Below are positions 23,005 through 31,464 of a stretch of 46,398 bases of DNA, in pieces. The position numbers and the translations under genes are program-made. This DNA is from 02-FULL-45-11b sp041663485 (GTDB lineage Bacteria > Patescibacteriota > Patescibacteriia > Buchananbacterales > UBA6539): NCBI GenBank assembly GCA_041663485.1, contig JBAYMO010000006.1:1-46398 (forward strand). The letters run 5' to 3'. The notes under the pieces are model-generated. The model did not search any database. It had not been told where the DNA came from and saw only the letters and a program-made list of their open reading frames with translations. The first letter of the stretch is position 1; the number at the start of each line of letters is the position of its first letter.

Positions 23005-24017
23005 AACATTTTTATGATATTTCTGGCACGCTCCAATACTTTTTCATCTTCTTGCCCTTGGGCAATTTCAAATTTGTAGCGGATTATTCTTCTGGCAATT
23101 TCAGCAGCAGCTTCCTTTTGAACCAACTCGTCGTTGGTAATGGCTCGGGAAACCATATTAATTCCCATATTGGTCGCTGAAGTAAGTTTGGCTAGGTTCT
23201 TGCCCCCAACGGGAAACTGCTTGGCTAATAGATTTAGAAGTTCATAATTTTCCAAGTCTCTGTTATATGAGGTTGCTTTTCCATGCCGGCAATCGCGCAT
23301 ACAAATATCATAAAAATCGGCGGAAGCGGACATAAAAGCTAAATTAAGCGGATGATCAATGGCTAAATCGTAGACTGGAAAAGTTTCAAATTTTAGATAG
23401 TCAGGAGTTATGCCGGATAAAATTTCATGGTAAAGCTGGCTTAAACAAATTCCAAATTTACCACTCCCGCCACCAGGACTGACGATAGCAATTATTTTTT
23501 TTCTGGATTTAATAAAAGGATTATTTTTAAATTCAGAGAAATTTACAGTTTTTTGTGGGTAATTGGTATTGGCTAAAAAATAATAGACTTTAAGATTAAG
23601 TAGTTTAAGTTTTTTGGTGAATTTTTTGATACTTGGGGGGATGTTTTTTGGATCCTGAATTAAGCTGATGGCAACGTGTTTAATTTTTATGCCCCTGCGC
23701 CTAAACTCTTTAATTAATCTTATGGTTTCTTTGTCGTAAGTAATTTTATGATCACCGCGGATTCGACCCTTGATGATATCTTTAGCTGAGACAACAAAAA
23801 TAATTTCTCCATGACGACATACTTTTTTTAGTAAATCTACTTTAGTGTCTTCGCGATAGCCGGGAAGAACTCTGGCCGAATGCTTGTCGTCAACAATTTT
23901 TCCGCCAAATTCAATATATAGTTTGGTTTTGCTTTTTTTTATGATATCGTTGATCTTTTTTGATTGCAAGCGAAGATATTTGTCAGTATTGAAACCAACA
24001 TTTTTTAAAGTAGACAT
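23001..24017 (-). CDS. DUF1846 family protein, short form
   Basis: 338 residues. The alignment with DUF1846 is evident: FNTDKYLRLQSKKI, LYIEFGGKIVDDKHSARVLPGY, VSAKDIIKGRIRGDHKITYD, IVSPGGGSGKFGICLSQLYHE, LKFETFPVYDLAIDHPLNLAF, and a late YNRDLENYELL. Family members known to me are near 490-500 residues, so about 150 C-terminal residues are absent. The PGGGSGK loop suggests nucleotide or phosphate binding; the biochemical role of the family is unknown to me. The start is ATG 24017, and the gene is coupled to the kinase gene downstream. Confidence 0.85.
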   Translation of the reverse strand: MSTLKNVGFNTDKYLRLQSKKINDIIKKSKTKLYIEFGGKIVDDKHSARVLPGYREDTKVDLLKKVCRHGEIIFVVSAKDIIKGRIRGDHKITYDKETIRLIKEFRRRGIKIKHVAISLIQDPKNIPPSIKKFTKKLKLLNLKVYYFLANTNYPQKTVNFSEFKNNPFIKSRKKIIAIVSPGGGSGKFGICLSQLYHEILSGITPDYLKFETFPVYDLAIDHPLNLAFMSASADFYDICMRDCRHGKATSYNRDLENYELLNLLAKQFPVGGKNLAKLTSATNMGINMVSRAITNDELVQKEAAAEIARRIIRYKFEIAQGQEDEKVLERARNIIKML

Positions 24018-24038
24018 AATATAAAATTTATGTTTAGA

Positions 24039-24527
24039 CTAAATTGAGTGCGCCGCGCAAACCGCAATGGCTAAGGCGTCGGCCGCGTCGTCGGGTTTGG
24101 GAATTTCCTTCAGACCCAAAACTACTTTAATCATTTGCTGCACTTGTTTTTTGTCGGCTTGGCCGTAGCTGGTTAAGGCCATTTTAACTTGCAGGGGAGT
24201 AAATTCCTTCAGTAAAAGACAGTGTTTACCGGCGCAAAGAATCACTACGCCTCGCGCTTGACCCACCGCCAAAGCAGTTTTGACATTTTTGGCAAAAAAT
24301 AATTTTTCTACGCCAATAATTTCCGGTTGATATTTTTTTATTAAGGCGCTTAATTCTTGTTCAATAATTTTTAGTCGATCTTGATCGGGAGTTTTAGCCT
24401 TAGTCTTGATTGAACCGTAATCAAGAGTTTTAATTTTGCTGCCACATTTTTCAATCACACCGAAACCGGTATCAGCCAGTCCCGGGTCAATGCCCAAGAT
24501 AATTAGGGGTTTATTCGTCGGCGACAT
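24039..24527 (-). CDS. ruvC: Holliday junction resolvase RuvC
   Basis: About 162 residues from ATG 24527 (MSPTNKPLIILGIDPG); an ATG at 24548 would add seven residues. It cuts four-way junctions as a dimer. The catalytic acids are visible: D in LGIDPGLADTGFG, E in GVEKLFFAKN, and the pair in PDDAADALAIA. The start lies inside the end of yebC, so the two are coupled. ruvA and ruvB are not in the window. Confidence 0.93.
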   Translation of the reverse strand: MSPTNKPLIILGIDPGLADTGFGVIEKCGSKIKTLDYGSIKTKAKTPDQDRLKIIEQELSALIKKYQPEIIGVEKLFFAKNVKTALAVGQARGVVILCAGKHCLLLKEFTPLQVKMALTSYGQADKKQVQQMIKVVLGLKEIPKPDDAADALAIAVCAAHSI

Positions 24528-25224
24528 TGGAGTAGTAGTTGCTGACATCAGCGTCTTCGTCTAATTCGGCGAAAAGTTTATTAATTTTTTCATTACCTTC
24601 GGCCGAGAGAGTCTTTTTTTCCTTAGGCACTTGTTCAATTTCGGCATAATCAACTGACATGTTTTTGGTATCTAAAAAATCTTTAACTTTTTTTAAATCG
24701 TTAGGGGCGGCATAGATAGTGGCTCCTTCGTCTTCACGGACAATATCCAGCGCCCCGGCATCGATTAATTCCAATTCCAAATCATCGGAAACATCTTTGG
24801 TGCGGATGACGGCCTTTTGTTCAAATAGCCAGGAGACGGCATTGGGTCCGCCCAAGCTGCCGCCGTGTTTAGATAGAATATGTTTGACCGCGGCCGCCGT
24901 TCGATTTCGGTTATCAGTTAAACCCTCAATAATCAAAGCCGAACCCTCCGGACCGAAACCTTCGTAAACTACGGTTTCAATTATCCCGCCGCCGAGTTCT
25001 CCCGTTCCTCGCTTAATGGCGCGTTCAATGTTGTCTTTGGGTACATTGCTGGCTTTGGCCAAATCAATGGCCAGCCTTAATCTAAAGTTAGTGGCCGGAT
25101 CGCCGCCGCCGAGTTTAGCGGCAATAGATATATTGTTTCCGAGTTTGGTAAAGATGGCTCCGCGCTTGGCGTCAGCCGCGCCTTTGGCTCTTTTGGTGGT
25201 GGCCCACTTGCTATGTCCGGACAT
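24511..25224 (-). CDS. yebC: YebC/PmpR/TACO1 family protein
   Basis: 237 residues, full length. The start SGHSKWATTKRAKGAADAKRG is diagnostic, followed by RLRLAIDLAKASNVPKDNIERAIKRG and YEGFGPEGSALIIEGLTDNRNRT. The family was first described as transcriptional regulators and is now tied to translation of difficult (proline-rich) stretches. It neighbours ruvC, as in many bacteria. Its leader carries a long inverted repeat. Confidence 0.95.
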   Translation of the reverse strand: MSGHSKWATTKRAKGAADAKRGAIFTKLGNNISIAAKLGGGDPATNFRLRLAIDLAKASNVPKDNIERAIKRGTGELGGGIIETVVYEGFGPEGSALIIEGLTDNRNRTAAAVKHILSKHGGSLGGPNAVSWLFEQKAVIRTKDVSDDLELELIDAGALDIVREDEGATIYAAPNDLKKVKDFLDTKNMSVDYAEIEQVPKEKKTLSAEGNEKINKLFAELDEDADVSNYYSNVADE

Positions 25225-25250
25225 AATGTAAATAAATTAAGCAATTAATA

Positions 25251-25300
25251 AATTAAGAAAATATCGCGACCCTCGCAGCTTGTCGTTTGTTTTCTTAATT
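25251..25300 (-). promoter_or_regulatory. Structured leader of yebC
   Basis: AATTAAGAAAA (25251-25261) and TTTTCTTAATT (25290-25300) form a perfect 11-pair stem around a GC-rich 28-base loop with further short pairings. It begins within about ten bases of the predicted start of transcription, about 27 bases before the coding region. It could stabilise the 5' end or regulate the gene. Confidence 0.5.
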
Positions 25301-25315
25301 CCTTTTATTGATTAA

Positions 25316-25344
25316 ATTTTATCAGGTTTTTCCGCATTTTTCAA
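25316..25344 (-). promoter_or_regulatory. Promoter of yebC-ruvC-DUF1846-tmk-galT
   Basis: TTGAAA (25344-25339), 17 bases, TAAAAT (25321-25316). Confidence 0.6.
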
Positions 25345-25356
25345 GGCAATTTTCTT

Positions 25357-25385
25357 TTGCTTGAAAGTCAAAAAAATGTTATAAT
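25357..25385 (+). promoter_or_regulatory. Promoter of the isomerase/glycan cluster
   Basis: TTGCTT (25357-25362), 17 bases, TATAAT (25380-25385), back to back with the yebC promoter. Confidence 0.55.
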
Positions 25386-25411
25386 TGGCCTATAATTCAT
25401 AATATTTTTTT

Positions 25412-26488
25412 ATGCATCAACTGGACAATATCGCGGCTATCAAGAAGCTTGATCCCGGTCAGGTGACAGAATCAATCGAACTTTTAGCCGAACAAATCAA
25501 ACAGGCTCTCAAAGAATTTAAGAAAATTAGCTTACCAAAAAATTATCGAGACATTAATAAAATCGTGGTCAGTGGTATGGGTGGTTCGGCTTTGGGTAGC
25601 GATATGTTGCGCGCAATATTTTTTGATCGTCTAAAGGTTCCAGTTGAAATTATTAACACCTATGATATTCCGGCTTTTGTGGATGCCAAAACTTTGTATC
25701 TCGCGTCTTCGTATTCCGGCACGACCGAAGAAACCCTGGCTACCATTACCGCGGCTAAAAAAAGAAAAGCAAAAATTTTTGCTATTACCACCGGCGGCGA
25801 GCTGGCTAATTTAATTAAGAAAAAGAGTATTGCCGGGTGGATTTTTACGCCAACTTATAATCCTTCGTCTCAGCCGCGCATGGGCTTGGGGTATTCTTTG
25901 GGGGCGCAGCTGGCTTTATTACAAAAACTCGGTTTGTTGTCTTTGCCGGCTCAGGAAATAGAAAATTGTTTGAAAACCATCGAGAAGTATAATAAAAAAT
26001 TCGGGATAAATTCCGGCGTGGCTCAGAATTTTGCCAAGCAATTGGCGGTCTCGGTGCAAAACAAAATCCCGGTCATTATTGCTTCGGAATTTTTGTCCGG
26101 CAACGCGCATGTTTTGTCCAATCAAATTAATGAAAACGCCAAAAATTATGCCAGTTACTATTTAATTTCGGAAATGAACCACCATTTGCTGGAAGGCTTA
26201 ACTTTTCCCAAGAGTAATAGCGGTAATTTAGCCTTTGTCTTTTTTGAGTCAAAAAAATATTATCCAAGAAATTTTTTGCGTTACCGCATTACCAAAGACG
26301 TGGTTGATAAAAACAAAATTAAATTCTTCACTTATTTATTAAGCGCCGATGGTCGTTTAGCTCAAGCTTTTGAGATGCTGGTTTTTGGCAGTTATTTCAG
26401 CTTTTATCTTTCCTCGTTAAATAATATCAATCCGTCAAAAATTCCCTGGGTTGATTATTTCAAGGCCCAACTAAAACGTTTTGCTTAA
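25412..26488 (+). CDS. Bifunctional phosphoglucose/phosphomannose isomerase (SIS domain)
   Basis: 358 residues. It interconverts fructose-6-P with glucose-6-P or mannose-6-P. The SIS domain shows VVSGMGGSALGSDMLRA and LASSYSGTTEETLATI; the second half has GYSLGAQLALLQKLGL and the catalytic-type NENAKNYASYYLISEMNHH region of the bact-PGI_C family. It heads the sugar cluster and would supply mannose-6-P for nucleotide or polyprenol sugars used by the transferases that follow. Confidence 0.88.
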   Translation: MHQLDNIAAIKKLDPGQVTESIELLAEQIKQALKEFKKISLPKNYRDINKIVVSGMGGSALGSDMLRAIFFDRLKVPVEIINTYDIPAFVDAKTLYLASSYSGTTEETLATITAAKKRKAKIFAITTGGELANLIKKKSIAGWIFTPTYNPSSQPRMGLGYSLGAQLALLQKLGLLSLPAQEIENCLKTIEKYNKKFGINSGVAQNFAKQLAVSVQNKIPVIIASEFLSGNAHVLSNQINENAKNYASYYLISEMNHHLLEGLTFPKSNSGNLAFVFFESKKYYPRNFLRYRITKDVVDKNKIKFFTYLLSADGRLAQAFEMLVFGSYFSFYLSSLNNINPSKIPWVDYFKAQLKRFA

Positions 26489-26501
26489 AGTCATTATTAC
26501 C

Positions 26502-28061
26502 ATGAAGCTGATAAAAAGGATTTCGGATTACTTTTTGACCAAGCCTCATTGGGGCTATATTCTGATTTTTCTGTTTTCCGTTATGGTTTTTTCTTGGTTG
26601 CAAGCTGGGGCAACCCTAGCTGATCCGGATTCTTTTTATCATGCTAAAATGGCCAAGATGATTTTAGACGGTGGCTTGGTTATGGATTTTCCTTGGCTGA
26701 CTGGTACCATGCTAAGTTACAGTTTTATCGACCATCATTTTTTGTATCATTTATTATTACTGCCATGGGTCGCGCTTTTGCCGCCGTTGTTTGGCTTAAA
26801 ACTCGCCACGGTTATTTTTGCCTCCTCGGCCATTTTGGCCGTTTATTGGTTTTTGCGCCAACTCAAAGTCGGTGGTGCGTTCTGGTTCACTTTATTCTTG
26901 TTGACAATTAATCCGTTTATCTTTCGGTTGAACCTAGCCAAGGCACCAGCTTTGGCCTTGATTTTAATGATTTTTTGTATTTACCAAATCTTTAACCGGA
27001 AGTATCTTGGCTTGGTGGTTGTTTCCTACTTGTTTGTTTGGCTTTACGGCGGCTGGCCGATTGTGATTGTTTTAAGTTTAATTTATTGTGCTTTGGGTTT
27101 GATTTGGCCGCAACGCTGGCAGGGTTGGCTGGCCAATAGGCTCGGCCGACCTAGTATTGCTTATCAAAATTTGTTGGCCTTATTGCATGTCGTGGTCGGC
27201 TGCTTGGCTGGTTTGATATTTTCTCCATATTTTCCTACAAATTTACAATTTTATTGGGAGCAAACCTACAAAATTGCTTTGGTTAATTATCAAAGCGTAA
27301 TTGCCGTGGGCGGGGAATGGTATCCTTATTCAATAACCGATTTGCTCATTGCGGCCATGCCATTTTTTATTTTATTGCTATTATGTTTGATGGGATTTAT
27401 TATTACCATCAGACGTCAGTCGCTTAACGCGTGGTTTTTTTTAATTTTGAGTTTTCTTTTTTTTATTTTAACTTTGAAATCTCGGCGTTACGTGGAATAT
27501 TTCGTGCCGGTAACGGTTATCTTTTGCGCTGTCAGCTTTAACAATTATCTGCCCCGAATCAAACGCTGGTTTAAAGAAGCTTTGCCGCAAAGTTTGTGGC
27601 CGCTGGTACCGTTGATTTTGTTTTTACTTTTTACGCCGATATTTTTTTCTGATATTAAAGCCGTCCGCGCCGCGTTCGATTCGGGTGTGCCGCTGAGTCG
27701 CTACGCTCAGGCTTCAGCCTGGCTGGAAAAAAGTTCCCAGCCACAAGACATTGTTTTTAACTCCGGCTGGGATGATTTTCCCATACTTTTTTATTATAAC
27801 GACAAAAATTATTACATTGTGGGTCTGGATCCGACGTTTATGTATGATTATAATCCCGAGCTTTATCGGCTTTGGTACGGGATTTCTTCCGGCCAGAATA
27901 CAGAAAATATTTATCAGGTGATTAAAAATGTTTTTAAAGCCAAATATGTTTTTGTCAGTATCCGGCAAACTACGACACTGGCCGAGACTTTGGAAAATAA
28001 TTTTAATTTCAAGAAAGTTTATCAGGATTCGGACGCGAAAATATTTGAGGTTTTGCCATGA
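26502..28061 (+). CDS. STT3-like GT-C membrane glycosyltransferase
   Basis: 519 residues from ATG 26502; the TTG at 26481 would overlap the previous gene. About 11-12 membrane segments. The first outer loop reads ATLADPDSFYHAKMAKMI, a DxD-type motif in the position STT3/PglB use for metal and lipid-linked sugar binding, then FIDHHFLYH. The C-terminal outer domain has NSGWDDFPILFYYNDKNYYIVGLDP, which may replace the WWDYG block. I infer an oligosaccharyltransferase or relative that attaches glycan outside the membrane; it lacks the textbook WWDxG, so a simpler GT-C role is possible. It is coupled to the next gene by ATGA. Confidence 0.65.
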   Translation: MKLIKRISDYFLTKPHWGYILIFLFSVMVFSWLQAGATLADPDSFYHAKMAKMILDGGLVMDFPWLTGTMLSYSFIDHHFLYHLLLLPWVALLPPLFGLKLATVIFASSAILAVYWFLRQLKVGGAFWFTLFLLTINPFIFRLNLAKAPALALILMIFCIYQIFNRKYLGLVVVSYLFVWLYGGWPIVIVLSLIYCALGLIWPQRWQGWLANRLGRPSIAYQNLLALLHVVVGCLAGLIFSPYFPTNLQFYWEQTYKIALVNYQSVIAVGGEWYPYSITDLLIAAMPFFILLLLCLMGFIITIRRQSLNAWFFLILSFLFFILTLKSRRYVEYFVPVTVIFCAVSFNNYLPRIKRWFKEALPQSLWPLVPLILFLLFTPIFFSDIKAVRAAFDSGVPLSRYAQASAWLEKSSQPQDIVFNSGWDDFPILFYYNDKNYYIVGLDPTFMYDYNPELYRLWYGISSGQNTENIYQVIKNVFKAKYVFVSIRQTTTLAETLENNFNFKKVYQDSDAKIFEVLP

Positions 28062-29305
28062 AATACTTATCCGGGTTTTTTGCCCAATTAAGTTTAGCTA
28101 AAGTGATGCTGGGTGGAATTATAGTCTTCTTTTTTTTAATTACTTTGGCGTTTAATTTTTGGTTTGTCGGTTTTGTTTATAATCCCGTTCTCGACAGTGG
28201 CCAGGAATTTAGGCTTTTGGCTAATGCTTTTTTGCAGGGTCGGCTGGATATTAATAAATTTGATTTGCTGGATTGCGCCATGCAAGCCGGTAAGTGTTTT
28301 TGGGCGCTGGGACCGGGACCGGCAGTTTTGATGCTGCCGGCGGTTGGACTTTTTAAATTATTTGGCCAAAATTTTTATCAGGGCTACATAAATTTTTTGC
28401 TGGTGGCCGGAGTATTTTTGCTAAGTTATTTGCTGGCCAGAAGAATTAGGTTCAATACTGATGATTCACTTTGGCTGGCTTTGGCCTTTTGTTTTGGCTC
28501 CGTATTTTTGGGGGTCGCTTTTGATCCCCGATCTTGGTATTATTCTCACGTGGTTGTGGTATTTTTTCTGTTTTTGGCTTTGTATGAATATTTTGGCCGA
28601 AAAAGATATTGGCTAGTCGGTTCGTGCCTGGCCATGGTCGCGGCCACCAGATTAAACGCCGGACTGGGAATTATATTTTTTATTTTGAATATTTTTTGGA
28701 ATTCAAGTCAAAGCTATAAAAAAAAATTTATCAATTTGGCTCAGCTTTTATGGCCGGTGATGGTTGGCGCGGTTTTGCTCGGTCTTTATAACTATTATCG
28801 CTTTGGCAATATTTTAGATACCGGTTATACTCGAGCTTTGGTGGATAAGGATTTTCAGCGTTATTGGCGCGACAATTTCGGCTTGTTTAATTTTAAGTTT
28901 ATCTTAACTAATTTTTATTACTATTTTTTAAAATTGCCCGAACCAATCTTGAACCAGAACTATTCTTTAGTCGCGCCCTATCTGAAAGTTAGTCCTATGG
29001 GTTTGAGTTTTTTTCTCATTTCACCGATTTTTTTTCGAATCTTTAAAACTCGCTGGCAAAACAAGGAAATAATTTTTGCTTCTATTGCCTCGGGCTTGGT
29101 TTTACTGACGGTGCTGGCATATTTCAACTGCGGTTTTTGGCAATTCGGCCCACGCTACATGCTGGATCTTTTGCCTTTTTGGTTTTTAATATTGCTTTAC
29201 AGTTTTAAAAATTTTCAACTCACGTCAGCGACCAAAATGGTAATCGGTTTGAGTGCATTCTTTAATTTATATCTTTATCTTAATTTATTGATATTTTATC
29301 GTTAA
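28058..29305 (+). CDS. Polytopic membrane protein, GT-C/GT39-like
   Basis: 415 residues, about ten membrane segments. The first outer loop holds VYNPVLDSGQEFRLLANAFLQGRLD, resembling the Asp/Glu-bearing loop of GT-C enzymes. FDPRSWYYSHVVVVFFLFLALYEYFG and FGPRYMLDLLPFWFLILLYS are further family-like blocks. Probably a polyprenol-phosphate-sugar-dependent transferase. It overlaps the STT3-like gene (ATGA) and the GT2 gene that follows (TAATG). Confidence 0.6.
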   Translation: MKYLSGFFAQLSLAKVMLGGIIVFFFLITLAFNFWFVGFVYNPVLDSGQEFRLLANAFLQGRLDINKFDLLDCAMQAGKCFWALGPGPAVLMLPAVGLFKLFGQNFYQGYINFLLVAGVFLLSYLLARRIRFNTDDSLWLALAFCFGSVFLGVAFDPRSWYYSHVVVVFFLFLALYEYFGRKRYWLVGSCLAMVAATRLNAGLGIIFFILNIFWNSSQSYKKKFINLAQLLWPVMVGAVLLGLYNYYRFGNILDTGYTRALVDKDFQRYWRDNFGLFNFKFILTNFYYYFLKLPEPILNQNYSLVAPYLKVSPMGLSFFLISPIFFRIFKTRWQNKEIIFASIASGLVLLTVLAYFNCGFWQFGPRYMLDLLPFWFLILLYSFKNFQLTSATKMVIGLSAFFNLYLYLNLLIFYR

Positions 29306-30021
29306 TGAAAGTTCTGATTGTTTTACCGGTTTATAACGAGGAATTGATTTTAAAGCAGAATGTCCAAAAACTTTTGGCTTTTTGTCGGAATTTTATAATT
29401 GATGACTGGCAGATTGTAATTGCCGATAACTTATCAAATGACCAGACCGCGGCCATCGGTCAAGATTTGGCGCAAACCGAGGCCAAAGTTTTATATTTAT
29501 TTGTTAACAAAAAAGGCAAGGGCGCGGCTATTAGAGCCGGTTGGAAAAGTGCGCCCGCGGATATTTATTGTTTTATGGACGCGGACTTGGCCACGGACTT
29601 GGCCGCTTTGCCAAAACTGATTGAAGCGATTAAAAATGGTTATGACTTGGCGCTTGGTTCGCGTTACGATCAGCAATCAAAAGTTAAACGGTCATTCGGA
29701 CGCAAATTTTTTTCCCGAGGCTACCATCTGATTTTAAATTTGTTTTTAGGCTTAAAGATTAAAGACGCGCCCTGTGGTTTTAAAGCCGTTAATCAAAAAG
29801 TTATAGATAATATTTTGCCCCAAGTCGAAAATCAAGCATGGTTTTTTGATTCCGAATTGGTAATTCTGGCCGAAAGTGGAGGCTATAAAATTAAAGAGTT
29901 TCCGGTAGTCTGGGAAGATATTCGTGAAGGTCGAGACAAGAGCCGAGTGCAAGTTATTTCTTTGAGTTTGGTATATTTAAAAGAGATTGCTAAACTAAAG
30001 TTTAGGCTCAAGCGTAAGTAA
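29305..30021 (+). CDS. GT2 glycosyltransferase (dolichol-phosphate-mannose-synthase type)
   Basis: 238 residues, GT-A fold: LIVLPVYNEELILKQNV, nucleotide-sugar Asp in IVIADNLSNDQT, DxD as FMDADLATDLAALPKLI, and the ALGSRYDQQSKVKRSFGRKF region. The C-terminus lacks membrane helices and ends in basic residues. It likely charges polyprenol phosphate with a sugar at the cytoplasmic face, for use by the GT-C proteins nearby. Confidence 0.85.
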   Translation: MKVLIVLPVYNEELILKQNVQKLLAFCRNFIIDDWQIVIADNLSNDQTAAIGQDLAQTEAKVLYLFVNKKGKGAAIRAGWKSAPADIYCFMDADLATDLAALPKLIEAIKNGYDLALGSRYDQQSKVKRSFGRKFFSRGYHLILNLFLGLKIKDAPCGFKAVNQKVIDNILPQVENQAWFFDSELVILAESGGYKIKEFPVVWEDIREGRDKSRVQVISLSLVYLKEIAKLKFRLKRK

Positions 30022-30061
30022 TCATTCAAAAATTTATCAATTTATTTATTTGTAATTTTTT

Positions 30062-30775
30062 ATGGAAAAAATTTTTATTGTAATTCCCACTTATAACGAA
30101 AAAGAAAATCTTTCCCAGCTTTTGCCTCAAGTATTCGATTTAAAAATTGAAGGACTAAATGTTTTGGTGGTCGATGATAATTCGCCCGACGGCACCGGAG
30201 ACTTTATAGAAAAAAGTCGCGCTGGCAATTTGCGTTTGCATGCTTTGCACCGACCAAAGAAAGCGGGTTTGGGCACGGCCTATGTGGATGGTTTTACATA
30301 TGCTTTGAGCCAGGGCGCGGATTATATTTTTGAAATGGATGCCGACTTGTCGCATAATCCAAAATATTTACCGGATTTTTTGGCCGCTATTAAAGATGCT
30401 GATTTGGTTTTGGGCTCGCGCTATATTAAAAATGGGGGAGTGAGAAATTGGAATTTAGCCCGCCGCCTGATTAGCCGGTTTGGCAATGTTTACGCCCGAA
30501 TTATTCTCGGTTTGCCCTTTAAAGATTTGACCGGTGGGTATAAGTGTTATCGCCGCCAAGTCTTGGAAAAAATTGGGCTTAATGATTTAAGTTCCGTCGG
30601 TTACAATTTTCAAATTGAAACGACGTATAAAACTTATTTGGCCAATTTTAAAATTGTGGAAACGCCGATTATTTTTACCGAAAGAGTAAAAGGCAAGTCA
30701 AAGTTCAGTTTTAAAATAATTTTAGAAAGTTTCTTGAAAGTCGCTCAGCTTAGGCTTAAGCATAGTAAGCAATGA
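30062..30775 (+). CDS. Polyprenol monophosphomannose synthase-like GT2
   Basis: 237 residues. The best match in the window to Dpm1: IPTYNEKENLSQLLPQVF, VVDDNSPDGTGDFIE, FEMDADLSHNPKYLPDFL, VLGSRYIKNGGVRNW, LTGGYKCYRRQVLEKI, and the ending ERVKGKSKFSFKIILESF. GDP-mannose is the usual donor, consistent with an isomerase able to make mannose-6-P upstream. Its end overlaps the next GT2 gene by four bases. Confidence 0.9.
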   Translation: MEKIFIVIPTYNEKENLSQLLPQVFDLKIEGLNVLVVDDNSPDGTGDFIEKSRAGNLRLHALHRPKKAGLGTAYVDGFTYALSQGADYIFEMDADLSHNPKYLPDFLAAIKDADLVLGSRYIKNGGVRNWNLARRLISRFGNVYARIILGLPFKDLTGGYKCYRRQVLEKIGLNDLSSVGYNFQIETTYKTYLANFKIVETPIIFTERVKGKSKFSFKIILESFLKVAQLRLKHSKQ

Positions 30776-31464
30776 AAAAATATTCAATTATTATCCCGGT
30801 TTATAATGAAAAAGATTTTATTGAGCAAACTTTGGCCAAAGTTCAGTCTTTAAATATTGAGAATTGGGAAAAAGAGGTGATTATCGTTGATGATGGTTCG
30901 CAAGACGGAACCCAAGAAATTTTGAAATTATGGCAAGAAAAATTTAAAATAATTTTTTTGTCCAAAAATCAAGGCAAGGGTGCGGCTCTTTTGGCCGGCT
31001 TGGCTCAATGTCAAGGTGAAATAGCGGTTATTCAAGACGCGGATTGGGAATATGATCCAAAAGAAATCCCAAAATTATTAGCACCAATAATTTCCGGCCA
31101 AGCTCAGGTAGTCTACGGCACCAGAATGACCGGTAACAATGCAGTCGGCCATTGGCGTTACTATTTTGGCAATAAAATAATTGCCTGGCTGGTAAATTTA
31201 TTTTATGGCAGTAGTTTATCTGATGTTGAAACTGGCCATAAGGCCTTTGCCTGCCGCCTGCTCCAAGCAATTAAATTGGAACAAACCGGCTTTGGTTTTG
31301 AGGTGGAATTGACGGCAAAATTTTTGCGTCAGCAAATTAAAATAATTGAAGTGCCAGTGAAATATTTTCCGCGCCGGTTTACTCAAGGCAAAAAAATCAG
31401 CTGGCGCGACGGTTTTGAAGCCGTTTGGTTGATTATTAAATATCGTTTGGCTAAACAAAAATGA
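30772..31464 (+). CDS. GT2 family glycosyltransferase
   Basis: 230 residues: IIPVYNEKDFIEQTL, VDDGSQDGTQEIL, IQDADWEYDPKEIPKLL (QDAD as the DxD), VVYGTRMTG and SDVETGHKAFACRLLQAI. This last block is typical of GT2 enzymes acting on polyprenol phosphate. It is coupled on both sides by four-base overlaps. Confidence 0.88.
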   Translation: MKKYSIIIPVYNEKDFIEQTLAKVQSLNIENWEKEVIIVDDGSQDGTQEILKLWQEKFKIIFLSKNQGKGAALLAGLAQCQGEIAVIQDADWEYDPKEIPKLLAPIISGQAQVVYGTRMTGNNAVGHWRYYFGNKIIAWLVNLFYGSSLSDVETGHKAFACRLLQAIKLEQTGFGFEVELTAKFLRQQIKIIEVPVKYFPRRFTQGKKISWRDGFEAVWLIIKYRLAKQK

